NCBI GenBank assembly: GCA_023374045.1
Contig: CM041777.1
Span: 482,647,594 to 482,711,593, forward strand
Length of the DNA: 64,000 nt
Origin: Limonium bicolor
Lineage: Eukaryota > Streptophyta > Magnoliopsida > Caryophyllales > Plumbaginaceae
Direction: 5' to 3'
Shown: piece after piece, positions 23,267-36,314 of the stretch
How the letters are laid out: the number at the start of each line of letters is the position of its first letter
Numbering within the stretch: the first letter of the stretch is position 1
The notes under the pieces: generated by a model
What the model saw: the letters and a program-made list of their open reading frames with translations, nothing else
Database searches by the model: none
Told to the model about the DNA's origin: nothing
Program-made: the position numbers and the translations under genes

Positions 23267-24349
23267 AAAAAGAAACTCAAAATCCGTCATCTAGCTCTCT
23301 TCTTCAATCTTGAAATTTCAGATCTTTGAGCCATGCCCCCTCCTTGTTTCCAGCCGATTTTTGAGCTCCAAAAGGGTGCTGGAATCTTGCCACCTTGCTG
23401 CTCGAGACTCCATCTAATTAGTGGTAAGGTGACACCTCCTTAAGCTTTAAATGTGTGCTTAAACCCTAGGCTAAACAAGGGCTAGTCCTAAGTGGGAATT
23501 ATTGTTATTTGTGGGTTGTAGCATTACCGATTTTGTGAGGCTTGAACAAGAGGAAAGAAAGGAGAAGAAGAAGGGAGAAAGGAAGAAAAGAAAAGAAAGC
23601 TAGAAATCCAAGGTAAATGCACTTACCTTGAGTTGGTTTTGTGTGACTTTTGAAACAGATTTTAAGTGCTTGAAATTGAGGAAATTATATTGTTTTGAGT
23701 ATTATTTATGTTGATGGACCTTATGTAAGGATTGAGATATGGTAAGCATGGTCTAAATGATGGTTAAAGGCTTGGAAGCCAAGGGAAGTAGATTGTGTAT
23801 GAGTATGAAATTAATGCGTTGTTAGTGCTTAAAATTGTTGAGGATGTTAGGAATGAGTTGGTGAGCTGAAATTGTGTGTGGGCAAATGTTAAAAATTCAA
23901 GGGGAAACTCTGTCAAAATTTCCTTGGGAACTAGGTGACATAAGTGTGAAATGGTAAAGAAGAATCTAGGATGGCTTGGGGTGTTTTGGAGTTTGATTGA
24001 GTAATTAATCACCTAGGACAGTAGATGTGAGTGAATGTGTATTTGGGTTAGACTTAGGATGAAAATAATGCAAGAATACTAGCAATGCATTATTGGAGGA
24101 ACCATTGGGATAGAGAAGAGAAAAGAAACAAAAACTGCACTTAAGAGTTCAAGGAGAATGTAAATGTGGAATTTGTGTAACTTAGACATGGATTGAGTAA
24201 TGAAGTTAGTAAGTGCATTGGAGAAGTTTAGAGTTTCATTAAGGTGAATAAACATGCCTAATTACATGTGGAAAGATTAGGAGATGATTAGGTGTGGATT
24301 AAGGTTGGATTAGGGGTTGAAAAATGAAGTTTTAACAGCTTTTTAGTAG

Positions 24350-24504
24350 GGTCCGGGACTTAGGGGCCGGACCAAGTCCCGGACCAACACGAAAAATGCC
24401 CCGAAAGTTGAAAAATGTAGTGGTCCGGGACTAGAGACCCGGACCAGTGTATAAAACAAGCCGAAAGTTGATTTAGTGTTGGTCCGGGACTATAGACCCA
24501 GACC
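24350..24504. repeat. Three GGTCCGGGAC hairpins in the LARD-2 3' LTR
   Basis: Units at 24350-24385 (36 nt, 10-bp arms), 24422-24445 and 24481-24504 (24-nt short forms with loops TAGA and TATA and 8-bp arms; the last has a mismatch). Spacers contain GCCGAAAGTTG, matching GCCGAGAGTTT in LARD-1 sense. Confidence 0.85.
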
Positions 24505-26296
24505 AACCTAAAAAGCCTTTAAAATGTGTATAAATGGTATTGTATGATGGGAATTTGAATTGTGTTGATAATATAACATTGTTAAGACTTAATTAATGGC
24601 ATATAAAGGTCATTAGTGGTATAAACAAGCTTGAGAACTATATTGAAGTAAGTAAAAAATGTAAACAAGCTTGAAATGTAAGGAGTAAGTAATTGCAAAT
24701 CGGGGAACTCTAAAGATTAAAGAGTTAGGTTAATTAAAGAGAATTAACCGTCCGATTCTACGAATGTTATAGGATTTGAATGATTGGACTCCAAAGGAGA
24801 ATCGGGGATCGAACAACTATGGTGAACAGTATGATTTCCTCATGCCCTGTATCCTAACGAGGTTACCTCGGCTTGTTTGTGTGTGTGCCTTGTATTATCA
24901 CCTAAACAAGATAAAACGCACGAATCGGACTTATTGTGTTTCCTTATGTTTGTAATGCAAAGTAACTTGTTGGGTTGTATTGGGATGTGAAGATGTATAA
25001 TTCATGAATATATGTGGTTGTGAATGAAGTCTTGGAAGTGAATGTGCGCTTCTCACTAGTTGAGAGTGTGATGTCTTGGTTGAATTGTGGCTGGATTGGA
25101 AGGTTGTGATCGGAAGTGAAGAATTGTTTGATTGGTTATGATGACCTTGATTGAATTGTTGGTTGATTGTGGAAGCTTGATTGTTTGTTGTTGGCTTCTC
25201 ACTAACTCCCTAACCAACTAACCCTCTAACATTGAGAATTGGGAATTGAGTAATTTGGAGTATTTGAGAAGCCTGATATAGTTTCGGCCACGCGTGAGGA
25301 TGAGGTAACAAGAGAGATTGTTAACCGATTCCTGGCTATAATCTTTTCCACGGTCCAAACCCCTTAAATGGGTAGCAACCTGGTTAAGTGGGCCACCTTA
25401 AGCCCGGTGGTGGGATAGCCTTATCCCTGCCCGGAGGTCATACCGACTTAACTTGAGAATTGGTTAGAGAAGGAAATTTGATTGAGGAAGCTTGGACTTG
25501 TTCAGTTGTTGATCTTGAGTAATGAGATGATAACATCCGATTAACCCAGATGGTAATTGGGCTAACCCCCATTGTGAAGCTTGATTGAGGTTGGACCTTG
25601 GTTGTTGATTGTGAGACCTGTGCTTGATTGATATGCCTTGGTTGTATGTTGCCATGCTTGCTTATGCTTTCAATTATATTAGCATGTTGTTATTATAAAA
25701 TGAACCGCAGGTTGGCGTACCCTCACTAGTACGCGGGGTATGCGGAAGTGATATGCTGCTTTGCTGAGCCCCTAGGGGCACTGTTTTTATTTCAGGTACC
25801 CGACAAAGCTAAGAAGTCGAGTGTGAGATCGGACTATCATGCTTAGTTAGCTAGGGAGTACCTTGGATAGTGAATTGTTGTATACGGGCTTGTAGCCCAT
25901 TGAATTGCCGGTGCACCCTTATGTATTTGAGAACATGTAGAATTGTAAGAACATGGGTGGGAGGTTAGACTCTTGATAAGTTTGTATAAACTCGTGAGGA
26001 GTAATGTATTTTGGATTTGTACCTTAGCAACTCGGTATATTGGATTGTAAACTAGAGTACTAATGAATGGTGAATTATGTATACTCGGTTTGGATTTGGA
26101 GTTTGTATTTCAATTGTTTATACTCGGTTAATCCGGTCCATCAGACCGATGTTGTGTTGGAAGTAGGCCTTGTTAGTCACGTGGGTGACTAACGGCATTG
26201 TATCACCCGCTGTTGAGTAGGAATTAACCGTTGTGTTTGTATAGAAGCTTGGGATAATTAGACGGTAATGACGGGTTTAGCAGTTGGGGTGTTACA

Positions 26297-26908
26297 ACCG
26301 CCCTTTGAATTAGCCAATTCAACACCTCAGCGGTGATGACAAACAAGGATGGTGAAAGTGGGTCTCCTTGTCTCAACCCCCGGCCAGGATAGAATGGTTT
26401 TGTAGGTGAGCCATTAAATAGAAGTGATACTCTTGAGGTTGTGACGTGTTCTTTCACCCATTTCCTTCATGCATTTCCAAACCCCATGCAATCTAGCATC
26501 TTGTCAAGGAATTCTCATGACACCGAATCATAAGCTTTCTTCAAATCAATCTTTAACAACAACCATTTTTTTATTTTTCTTTAGCCATACTATTACATCG
26601 TTTGCAATAAGCAGACCTTCAAGAATATTTCTACCTTTCACAAAGCCGGATTGCGTCACTCCAATAAGCATAGGCAGGTGAGGGGTTAGTCGATTGCTTA
26701 ACACCTTTGCAATCACTTTGTACATATCTACACCCAACAATACTAATTGCCAATAATCTTCTAGGCGTGAGGCCTCGGGTTTCTTGGGGATTAATGCAAT
26801 CCAAGTGGTATTCACTCCTCTTTCTAGCCTTGAAGTGATGAAGAATTTTTTCACATCATTGCAGAATTCAGCCCCTATTACATGCCACATTTTTTTAACA
26901 AACTTCAA
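26297..26908 (-). pseudogene. LINE reverse transcriptase, N-terminal half, broken
   Basis: From 26908 down the frame shows TTWIALIPKK, QSGFVKGRNI and, after a frameshift near 26555 in an A-rich tract, IDLKKAYDSVS, then GRGLRQGDPLSPSLFVI (about 26390-26340). These match the early RT blocks of plant L1-type LINEs in order. Upstream, in frame beyond the TAA at 27005, EIRQAV and KAPGFDEFN are also typical. Two TGA stops lie between the KAYDSVS and GLRQGD blocks. The catalytic FADD/YADD block is absent because LARD-2 inserted just before it. Confidence 0.85.
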
Positions 26909-27004
26909 ATTAAACTCGTCAAATCCCGGGGCTTTGGACCCATCACATTGTGCGACCGCTTGGCGAATTTCATTCAGGGAAGGAATTACCTCGCGGAGAG
27001 CTGC

Positions 27005-27784
27005 TTATTCTTCCGACAAGGTAATAAAAATTCCACGCGGGGGACAAACGTTTGATGATGGGACTGCCTGATATAGCTTGCTGTAGTAATCTAAGATTTC
27101 TTCCCTGATTGCGCACGGATTATCCACCATGCCACTGTCGGTTATCAAGCAATTAATCATCTTCTTCCAATGATTTAGAGTGGCTCTTCGATGGAAATAC
27201 TTGGAATTGTTGTCTTGCTCTCTTACCCACTTATCTCTTGAAAGTTGTCTCAAGTAAATCTCTTTGTGGTTTTCTGTTGTTGCTAATTTTTTCATGGCTA
27301 GGATTCGTTCATGCTTGACCTGGGGAGAATGATCACCCTTTTCTCTTTTCTTCTCCACCCTTCTCAAGTCTTCTTTGTGGCTAAGAATCCGTTGATGAAT
27401 TTCACTGAAGACTTCCTTATTCCACTTCTTCGATTTTTCTTTCAATTTCTCCAGTTTGTTCATTGTGGATCCGGTTGTCAAAATCCCCCCCCCCCTTTTT
27501 GACGAAGCTTTCGAACCCTGGATGTTCCATCCATGCATCTATGGTTCTAAATGGTTTAGGACCCCAATTGATTTTTCCCGAATCCATCACCAAAAGACGG
27601 TGATCAGATATCGACGATTCGCTAGACCTTAACTTCACGTCTACATGTTGGATCATCCAGTCATGGGTAGCAAACATGCGGTCTATCCTGCTGAGCGACC
27701 CACCTCCTCTCCATTAAAATTTGCATCTAGTAATGGAATTTCTGTCAACTGCATGTCATTAACCCAGCTTTGAAAATCCTTTAT
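27005..27784 (-). pseudogene. LINE endonuclease C-terminus and linker, broken
   Basis: The piece at 27683-27784 reads KDFQSWVNDMQLTEIPL, resembling the endonuclease region before its last motifs. 27417-27677 contains SISDHRLLVM, the SDH motif of apurinic-type endonucleases, then the linker GPKPFRTIDAWMEHPGF. 27005-27538 continues the linker (KLKEKSKKWNKEVF and DNNSKYFHRRA) towards RT. A frame change falls at a G run (plus-strand C run at about 27487-27499), a slippage-prone tract. An in-frame TAA (27005-27007) separates it from the RT part. The start is missing because LARD-3 inserted there. Not functional. Confidence 0.8.
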
Positions 27785-29249
27785 TGTAACACCCCAACCC
27801 GAAACTTTACAACCTGAACGATGATAGCTCCCAAAGATAACTGGAAATGCAGCGAAATAAATACATAAAACGGGTGGTGCTACAACGCCGTTAGTCACCC
27901 ATGTGACTAACAAGGCTAACTCCAATACAACTTACAAATGATACGGTCTGAGCGCTGAATACAAACCGCTTAAAACAACAAAAGTCAATCATAAAAGTAC
28001 AGTACTGTAAAATGATACCGGTAGTAATAATCCCCTGTCTTAATTCTACCCCACCTACATTCGGTCGGGTAATCTCTTCTTTCTTCATGTACCTGGAAAT
28101 GGTTAGCCATGAAACAGCTCAGCAAAATAAATTGCTGGTATGAGAGAGTGCAGCCCATAAGCTACTGGGCCACACCAACTACTTTGTCGAATACATACAG
28201 ATCATTTTTTTTGTAAAGCTGTAAACACACAGCATAATATAATCATAACAAACATCCATACAAGGATAATAATGTCACACAGAACAAGACTTCAGAAGGT
28301 CAAGTTAGATGTCCTGTAATTGTTTACTAGTAGTCAGATCCTCACAATGGGACCAACATGTATATAAGAGTACCTCACAGCAGTGGAGGTATAGTGACCT
28401 CGTTAAACTCCATCTTCATAGAGTAAATTGGTCAGGTATGATAAACCCTTAGACGAGATGGGACTCTCGTACGAGTAGGTGGGTAATAATTCCCTCAGAA
28501 GATAACGTAGTTAACTCCTGTACTAAAAGAGGTGGGTATGGTACCCTCGAGAGAAATAAAGTCTTCCTCCCAACTTGAAATGTTCTGGTACGGTCCCGGT
28601 GAGTGGACATAGAGTTCACCCAAAACTCCCGTCGCGACGTAAATTTGAATAGGAGACGACCTGAGACAGGTACAGCTCCTGTAGCATGCATGGCCAGATA
28701 CAACTGGGCTCCTCGCTTCTCGTAGTATAGAATTTGTTAGATGTCACACGAGGACGTTAATCAAGAACACAATGTGTATTGCCAGTTATCACGTTTAGGA
28801 CAACGACGTTTGTTATAAAGTGAAGTTAGTGAGAAACTTGAGTACAAGTTCTCGGTATAATAATACGCAGGTATTTAATCCACTGGTAATGTAGTGTTGT
28901 ATGCGTGGAACATACACGTTACAGTTAGTATCATCACGCACATAAAGTAACACAACAGTGCACAAGAGTAATACAACAATTTACAACAATTATCTTGGTC
29001 GTTATTTCAAACAACAGATAGCACACAAGCCGGTATAATCCAGTAGCAAGCAGGCTGCAAGAATCTCATACCGTTCACCGTAGATTGTACTTGTTTAGTT
29101 CCCGGTCAACGTCTGGTCAAACAAAGTCCTAGAATAGGATTAACTGAGAAGATTAATTTATGTAACTCTCGCATAAGATTTTTATCGTAACGTACAGTGA
29201 TTACGTACTCCCTCGTCATTTTATGTGAGGTCGGTTTACAATAGTTATT

Positions 29250-31150
29250 ATTTCTTTCACTTCTTAACTGTACTTATAATTAAGGAATTATAATATACCT
29301 TAAATCCTATAGTCTTTATTTACAAGACTTTTATTGCATTGTAGTATACTTAATTTATTCCCATGATTTTATGTATGACATATTGACCATTCTCCGTAGT
29401 TTATTTAATTCCATGTATATATTTTTATATACATATATTTATACATGTATGTACACAAGTATTGTTTATAAGACATATTGTAGCTGTCCAGATGACATAA
29501 CAACTTATAAATTTGTCAATGACATTTATTGGTCATATGTAAATTAATTCTCCTCTTAATTTTATACTCAATATACTATAACTCCAAATATTATTTGGTA
29601 CTCACACATTAAATTCCTTATATTCATTTCCTTTTGATTTACTTACAAATCTTAAATGTATATATTTTATATACATGTATTATTTATGATACATGATTTT
29701 TAATTGTCTAAATGACATAACCACTTAATAAATTCTCAAATTGTATTTACATGTCAAGCATGGACTTATTATTCCCCATATCTTTAATTAACTACAAACT
29801 AACCCCAAATAATATTATTTCTTTACAAATGAATTACTTGTACCTATATAACATATAGTTTTAATTTCATAAATCCTTAAATCATAATTTCTTTTCTAAT
29901 TCCTCTAAATATCCATATAGGTCCTACAAATATTTTTAATCCCATAAATACACTATACTTTTCGGTTATTATATTATAACCTCAATTATTTCATAAACTT
30001 TACATTATAATCCAAAATACATTATATTACATAGTTTCATTTCCTTAATTAATTAATTCACTAAACCACCACTATAAATTCGGTAATTATTATTTGAACA
30101 CCTTAACTTTTATAAATAGCCTATTAGCCACAACAATTTTCGGCTTTGTCATATAATTCCTTAAACTTATATTTTAACCCCAAAAACTTTACATAAGTTA
30201 CATATCCACTTATAAACTATAGTTTTAATATTTAATTTCCTTGAATTTCGAATGGAACATAATAATTCCATTAATTACGCTTCCGCCCCAAATTAAATTC
30301 TTGATTTACATATAAACTTTTATAAATTACAATTTCACCCTAAAACTTTTATAAACTTATTATTTTATGTCGTAAGCCATTTTAACCCAAAGTTTTCGGT
30401 TAACACTATGACGAAAGTTTAATTTCATACTTAATACATCAATATACCCAGAAATATATATATATTTTGATCTTGCACTAATCTTTCCAAAAATTACAAA
30501 ATAACCCCAAAACTTTATAAATTGTTATTTTAACTTCTAAACACTTATTTAATTCACCCAAAACTCATAATATTAATTCCTACACCATTTTATATTATAA
30601 TTATGCCAAGGACCATATTATTCTCGGCTATAACTAAATATTCCCATAACTTTCTTAAAATTACATTTTTACCACATAACTTATTAAACTAGTCATTTAA
30701 ACATTAGTAAATATTTTTACTCACCAAAACTCTTTATTTGAATTCGTAAGTATTTTTACTCCAATATTTTAAGGACTTTAAAATTACCAAATTACCCTTT
30801 TTACGCCAGATTTTAATTCCTAAGCATTTAATTTCATAACCTTATCTTTTAAAGGTTTTTAATATACCGAAATACTCATAGAATTATCTAAATCACTTAG
30901 ACAAATTCTAAAATTATTTATACACTTATAATATACTAAAAAAATCTTCCAATATCACTTATAATTTTCGGTAATGACTATTATTTACCATATAGTTTTA
31001 TAAATTATGTTTTTAACCCTTGAATTATTCCCTTGACCTTATAGGTCATTAATATACCAAAGTAACCAACCAAAAATGGTATTAAATATTTTAATACATC
31101 ATTAAGTCTTATATTGTCCATAAATCCCACGGCTGCTACATGTTTGTAAC
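29250..31150 (-). repeat. AT-rich tract with a degenerate repeated motif
   Basis: Variants of ACCCCAAAACTTTATAAATT recur on the plus strand, for example near 30178, 30340, 30500 and 31010, with irregular spacing. They may be remains of an old tandem array. No coding frame. Confidence 0.4.
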
Positions 31151-31929
31151 AAAATGCCATAAAAACCATATTATAGTATAGGATAGGATTTTCTCACCTA
31201 GCTTTTAATTTCCAAGCCACCAAAGCACACCAACTAGCAACTAGCACTCTCGGTCTAGTTTTAACATAGAATTTAATTAGCTTTTGAAGTGCTAATAACA
31301 TAAGCTTAGTATATACTTCATTAAGGTAATAATACTCACTTTGTCTAGGTATATTTAGGACTGTCTTCCAACGGTTTGAGCATGGAGTTTTCCATGGGTT
31401 TTTCCAGCAGCATTTCATGCAGAAAAAGCTCATATATTAGCCATGTAAGCAAGGTCATTAATGGCGGATTTAAGCTACGAAAGTACAAGGTATTTATCTT
31501 GGTTTGATGCTGGTTTAAACGGCTACTTACGCCTGGTTTTTGTGAGCAAAAACAAATGTTAAAACTGCTACTTATACCCACTCACTTTACCGGTAGAACA
31601 ATGGTATACATGGGAAATTTTTTTACCGAAGGCTTATACAGCAAGAGAGCTTGCATGGCTGTTACGCCTGAGTTTCCAAAGCAAAACAAGATATTAAACT
31701 AGTAATCACATCAGCATATATAACCGTTCCAATTAGGAGAAGATAGGCAAGATTATTCTTACCGAGAGTGAATGAAAATGAGGCTTCTTGCATGCTTTTA
31801 TTCCTTCACAAAGATGGTTGTTCCCCACTGTTTTATTACGTGAAGAAAAACAGGAGGAGAAGCTTTGGGAAAGCTGGGTAAAACAGGAAGTATAGGAGGA
31901 GGAAATGGACTTATCTCTAGCATGTTTTT

Positions 31930-32130
31930 ACCTTAAGAAGTTATAACAACTAACCTCCTTTTCTTCTTCTGTTTTCAGCCGATAAACTGCACTACTTCAA
32001 GCTCCTATATAGCTTTGTTTGCTGGATAACAATGGAGGTGGGTGAGTTCCTTGAAGGGAGGAAGAATAGAGGAAGAAAAGTAGCTTATTCATGCCATAAG
32101 AGCCTAGTTAGATCTTGTTGCAGCAGCCAT
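31930..32130 (-). other. Leader with short ORF and candidate splice donor, LARD-3
   Basis: In sense CCCATGGCTGCT (ATG at 32130) follows a CT-rich stretch; the frame stops after eight codons (32104-32106). AAG|GTAAAAAC has its GT at 31931-31930. The ATG context matches LARD-1 closely although the surrounding sequence does not. Confidence 0.35.
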
Positions 32131-33694
32131 GGGAGATGGGTGTTTCTCCTCGGTTCTGGAACATCAAGGAGGGGTCTTGTTTGCTACGGTTTGAAGAAGA
32201 AGGAAGGTGACTAACGAGAGGAAAAAGAAAACAAATCGGCTATAGTAGGTGAGAGCCTTAGCATTGGTCAGCACATGGGTTGCCACTTGGCTAATTATTT
32301 TGGAGATTCAATCGGTGGAAGAAGCTTAAACAGGCGGCAAGGATTAGATCAATTGGTAAGATAATGTTGATTATTTAATGTAGCTAGTAAAGATGTAATA
32401 ATTGTCTTAATGGAGCATTATTGTCACTTTTACAAAAGTAACAAGGGTGAGTCATATGTCATTGTTTGGAATTGGCGCATGCCAAGGGGAGCAGCCTCCA
32501 TTAAACGACATGGCTCACATGGGGTGGGGTGGTTAGTTTATTTAATTAACATATTAGATGTATAATGATCTTTACTTTAGTAAAGTGGAAATAATTAGCA
32601 TATTTGTAGTATAGGGGAGAGGCTGTTGTTTGGTTAATGGCCCTTAGACTAGCGTAAATCATAGCCAAGGTCAAAGGAAAAATATTGACATAGCCTAGAT
32701 TAAGAGATTAAAATGTTATTTTGCACTATTTGGTTATTAATCACTAACCAATACACATATTATTATTCTTTGTAAAACATTGAATTAGACATTTTATTGT
32801 GGTACATTATGTCACACTAGTATATTTAAGGGTATTCAAGACCCTAAAATCAAACAAAACTCACTTTGGAGACAATCTCCCAAAAATGTGCTTTACGGAA
32901 GCTTAGTGCACTTTTTGTGTCCTAGTGTGTTCCTGAGCTTGGTTTCCCTTGGAAACAGTTTTAATATGTACATTTATGAGTTATAAGGCTCCGGTCAAAA
33001 TTTTAGATCAAACGGAGTTCGTTTGGATATTTAATCACCCTAAAAGGTCAAAGGGTGCATTCTTTGCCTTTTCTTAAACATTGCGTAAATGTGTATATTA
33101 ATTTATTTTAGCATTTATAAATGCTTAGGCAATCGTAAAATATTTACGTTGCTCGTTAGTATTTTTCACATTTTTACAGTGAACGTTATTGTGTATCGGG
33201 TCGTATAAACGCTCGTATATATTTTTCCCGGGTGACGCTCTCTTAATTGAACTTGTTTTGTAAGGGGTTTAATGTCCGTTAACGTTCGTACGTAAGCGTT
33301 TATATGCGTGCGTGAAGATGACATTATATTAGCGTTCATGGATCGAACGTTGTCATTTTATGAGTTGTATAAATGTCTGTATTAATCTTTCCTTGTTGTC
33401 GCTCTCTTTATCGAGCTCATTATGTAAGGAGTTAAATCCTTGTTAATAAATGTACATGAGCATTTTGTACGAGTATGTTACGACGTTTGTAAAATTTTGC
33501 CCGTCAGCGTTTATGGTAAAACGACTATTTTTACGTAAGCGTTTGCGTGCATGAGTTTGCATGCGCACGCGTAATATTAATTTACGTAACGTTTGCATGC
33601 ATAAATTAGCATGCGTAACTAAAATGATTTATTCCAAGATCAATTCTTCATTATTTAACAGTTTTAAGGTATTAATTAGATTTGGGGTATTTCA

Positions 33695-33726
33695 ATCTAC
33701 CCCCCTTAAAAGGAATTCGCCCCGAA
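33695..33726 (-). promoter_or_regulatory. Primary polypurine tract, LARD-3, weak hairpin
   Basis: In sense TTAAGGGGGGTAGAT abuts the LTR. The upstream hairpin is reduced to TTCG-GGG-CGAA (33726-33716). Confidence 0.7.
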
Positions 33727-34155
33727 GTCTCATTTCTAAATTTAAATGGTTGTGAGGAATCAAGGTCCACTAAGTATTCACAACCCAATTCTATTTTAGG
33801 GATCAAGTCCCAAGTTCTACTACTGTCTTCGTAGTATATATTCAACATACTATATAGTTTAATGATCATGAAAGGTCATCACTAATAATAACTTCAATGT
33901 AGTGCAGCGTAGTGCACTTAGTTCATCCATAGTAGTGTAATACCAGTACATATTGACAAGTGCAAGCATTCACATAGTAACTTCAATATAGTGTAACGTA
34001 GTACACATAATGCATATAGTAACTTCAGAGTAGTGTAACGTAGTACACATCAGCAAGTAAAGTTCATACAATCACAGAGTCACACATGTAAACATACAAA
34101 TCACAGTGCAACAATACAATGAAAGTGTACGTCTAAGCTAAAAACGCAATAGGCT

Positions 34156-34194
34156 CTCCCCCCCCCCCCTAAAAAGGGGTACGCCCACGTACCC
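34156..34194 (-). promoter_or_regulatory. Second polypurine tract with hairpin, LARD-3
   Basis: In sense GGGTACG, loop TGGG, CGTACCC (34194-34177), then CTTTTTA and a G run of more than ten. The loop is the same as in LARD-1, and the stem has paired changes relative to GATTACG/CGTAATC. The G run is longer than in the relatives. Confidence 0.7.
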
Positions 34195-36314
34195 TAGACT
34201 AGTATAACTAGTCGGTAAGTAGTAAGGAATCTTCACCCTCATTTTTAACTTATAATTAGTTTTAAGGATAGCCATCTCGGGCTGTAAGACTTATAGTTTT
34301 GGTTAAGATTTGTGAAATACGTTGTGCATTCCCCTTGAACTCAGTAGATAATTCTAACTGATGGGACCACCACGCTTCTACTGCGTAACTCTGATTAAGT
34401 AATGTCTAATCATTCTGGAATAGTCTTAAATGCGCTTCGTAGGTGGTATGTTTAAGTTTGTTTATGTACATATGTATGGTTGATGAGTTGTGTTCATCAT
34501 TTCCTTTGTTTGGTTATCATTGTTGATCTTGTCTGGACTTCTGTCCGTTTACGGGGTATTGCCCCTAAGAATTTATGCATTCTCTAACATGTTCTATTTT
34601 GCATTATTATACTTTTATATTCGAATCCCGTATGTATGGGTGAAGGTGATCTTCCATCTTGTTTGTTGTCAATATTATCTCATGGCTTATTTAAACTGTC
34701 ATGTCGACCATAAGGTCTATGGATTCTGATTCATATGCGTGGATAACACACTTCCTGTTTCTTCCTTGTCTTTTCTGCGTTCATTGATATGCCTTATTAA
34801 TGCCACTGCTCCAGATTCTCTTGTTTCCAAGTAACTGTTAGTTGCAGCATTGTTTGATATTCTTCATTGTATATTCTATTGTTGTATGTCGGGCTGCCAA
34901 TAATATTGTAAGGTTTGCCCTGCTTGTGATGCTCATGTGTATGACATGCATTGTCCCGTATTCTCTATAGATAAATATACTCTGAGGTTTCTCTCTACGT
35001 GGCATATATTGTAATATCGTTCGCCCTTGATTTTGATTCTTCATCATTGAATTCTTTTTGAGTTTCACTCGTCGGTATACTTATTCCTGATGGCTGCTTA
35101 TCACGGTGTCTCCATTAAGGTCTTTCTTGTCAGCGTTACTGAGGTAGACGTCCTGTTCTTGACAGCGTTTCCATTGTTGTTTTAGTTACCGTATGTATTA
35201 TTTATCGTGTTCTTCGTACTAGTCGCCTTCGCATGTGGGGTACCGTCATGATATATTACTACTTACCTGTCCATCTTAGGACTATTTCTTGTCAAGTTCA
35301 TAAGCTCTCGCACATTTAGCTGAAGCATACATCTTTCCATGGGACCTTACCTGTTAGGTTTTCTGATATATTCTCCTTTGATAGCGGTCTGTGACATAAC
35401 GTCCTGATGGCGGATTTATCATCGTTGTCGATGTTGTTGGTGCGTACTGTGGTTCAGTTGTTGTAGCTGTAAAGTTGCAGTATTCTTCTTGTTCTTAAAT
35501 TTGCCTGCTATTCATTGCCTCCTACCGTTTGTAGTCATCGGTGCTCGGGTCTTGTATTAAGACTGGGGCATATTAAAATTTCTCTTTTAGATCATTATCG
35601 TGTGATTCTGGTGTTTGAGTTTACTGTCATCATATGTGGTTTTCATTTTCAATGTAAAGTATAAGCTACGGTCGAGCCGTGCATCTTGTATATAGTATAG
35701 AAAGATTTCCTGTTTGAATTGACTCTCCATTGTCGGTAGTACATACACGATCTTTTATTGTCTGTTCATCAAGTATACCACAGTAGGGTTCCCGTTAAGG
35801 TTTCTAACAAGGTACAATTTTCTTGCAATTCCACATGTTTTTGCGGTTTATGTATCAACTTATGTGAGTATTAGTACAATGTTTTCTACTCTTTATATTC
35901 TACCATACTTGCAGGTAGGTTCCCATTTAATATACTGGGTTTGCATTCATAAAGGAAGACATGAAAGTCGATCTTTCCCTTCAGATGGCAATATGGCCAT
36001 AACTTAGAAGGTAGCTTGTAAATACTCTCATTATAGGTAAATGTCTCTTGATCTCATATTTAACTTATTAACATGTCTCCTGGTATAATAATAGTTAGTA
36101 TTTTCCTCATAGTCCACTATTTTTCTGACATACGCGGGGTCGTTTTAGCTACTTAATCTCTTCAGGATAATCTGGACAACTTAACTCTTAACTTATACCT
36201 TCCACATTTCATATATTTTATTAGTCAAATTTTATACTAAAATTAAGAATAAATACCTACTTATCACAGAAATATTGGTGACCACTTGTAGGGAGTCTCA
36301 GGAATCATCCAACC

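Larger units (their letters stand above)
14917..26296 (+). mobile_element. LARD-2: non-coding giant LTR element, 5' LTR truncated
   Basis: Plus-sense relative of LARD-1. The left part of its 5' LTR is separated by the CACTA insertion and lies outside the window. Remaining are 1.27 kb of 5' LTR, a 6.1-kb internal region and a full 3999-bp 3' LTR. No gag or pol frame is visible. Its LTRs differ more than those of LARD-1, and the primer site carries a mismatch, consistent with an older insertion. ACCGC follows at 26297; the left duplication cannot be checked. Confidence 0.85.
22298..26296 (+). repeat. LARD-2 3' LTR
   Basis: 3999 bp from TGAAATACCCC to GGGGTGTTACA. It holds a leader-like region (about 22960-23270), three GGTCCGGGAC hairpins (24350-24504), the palindrome block (about 25712-25772) and the stem-loop at 26172-26193. 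It is clearly homologous to the LARD-1 LTR in its ends and block order, with a diverged middle. Confidence 0.9.
26297..27784 (-). mobile_element. LINE (L1-type) fragment between LARD-2 and LARD-3
   Basis: On the minus strand the order is endonuclease end, linker, reverse transcriptase start. LARD-3 cuts it on the upstream side (27785) and LARD-2 on the downstream side (26296). The missing RT half should lie left of LARD-2 and the missing endonuclease half right of LARD-3, both outside the window. It is the oldest layer in the nest. Confidence 0.85.
27785..33694 (-). repeat. LARD-3 3' LTR (5.9 kb)
   Basis: In sense it runs from TGAAATACCCC (33694) to GGGGTGTTACA (27785). It has the stem-loop GTTAGTCAC-CCAT-GTGACTAAC at 27890-27911 and a leader region near 31930-32230. 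No GGTCCGGGAC hairpin was found in it. Its terminal bases are like LARD-1, but most of its length is unrelated by eye. Confidence 0.9.

Noticed and set aside
32032..32214. 60-codon ORF on the plus strand
   Set aside because: It is antisense to the LARD-3 leader, has no motif and is not seen in the other LARDs.
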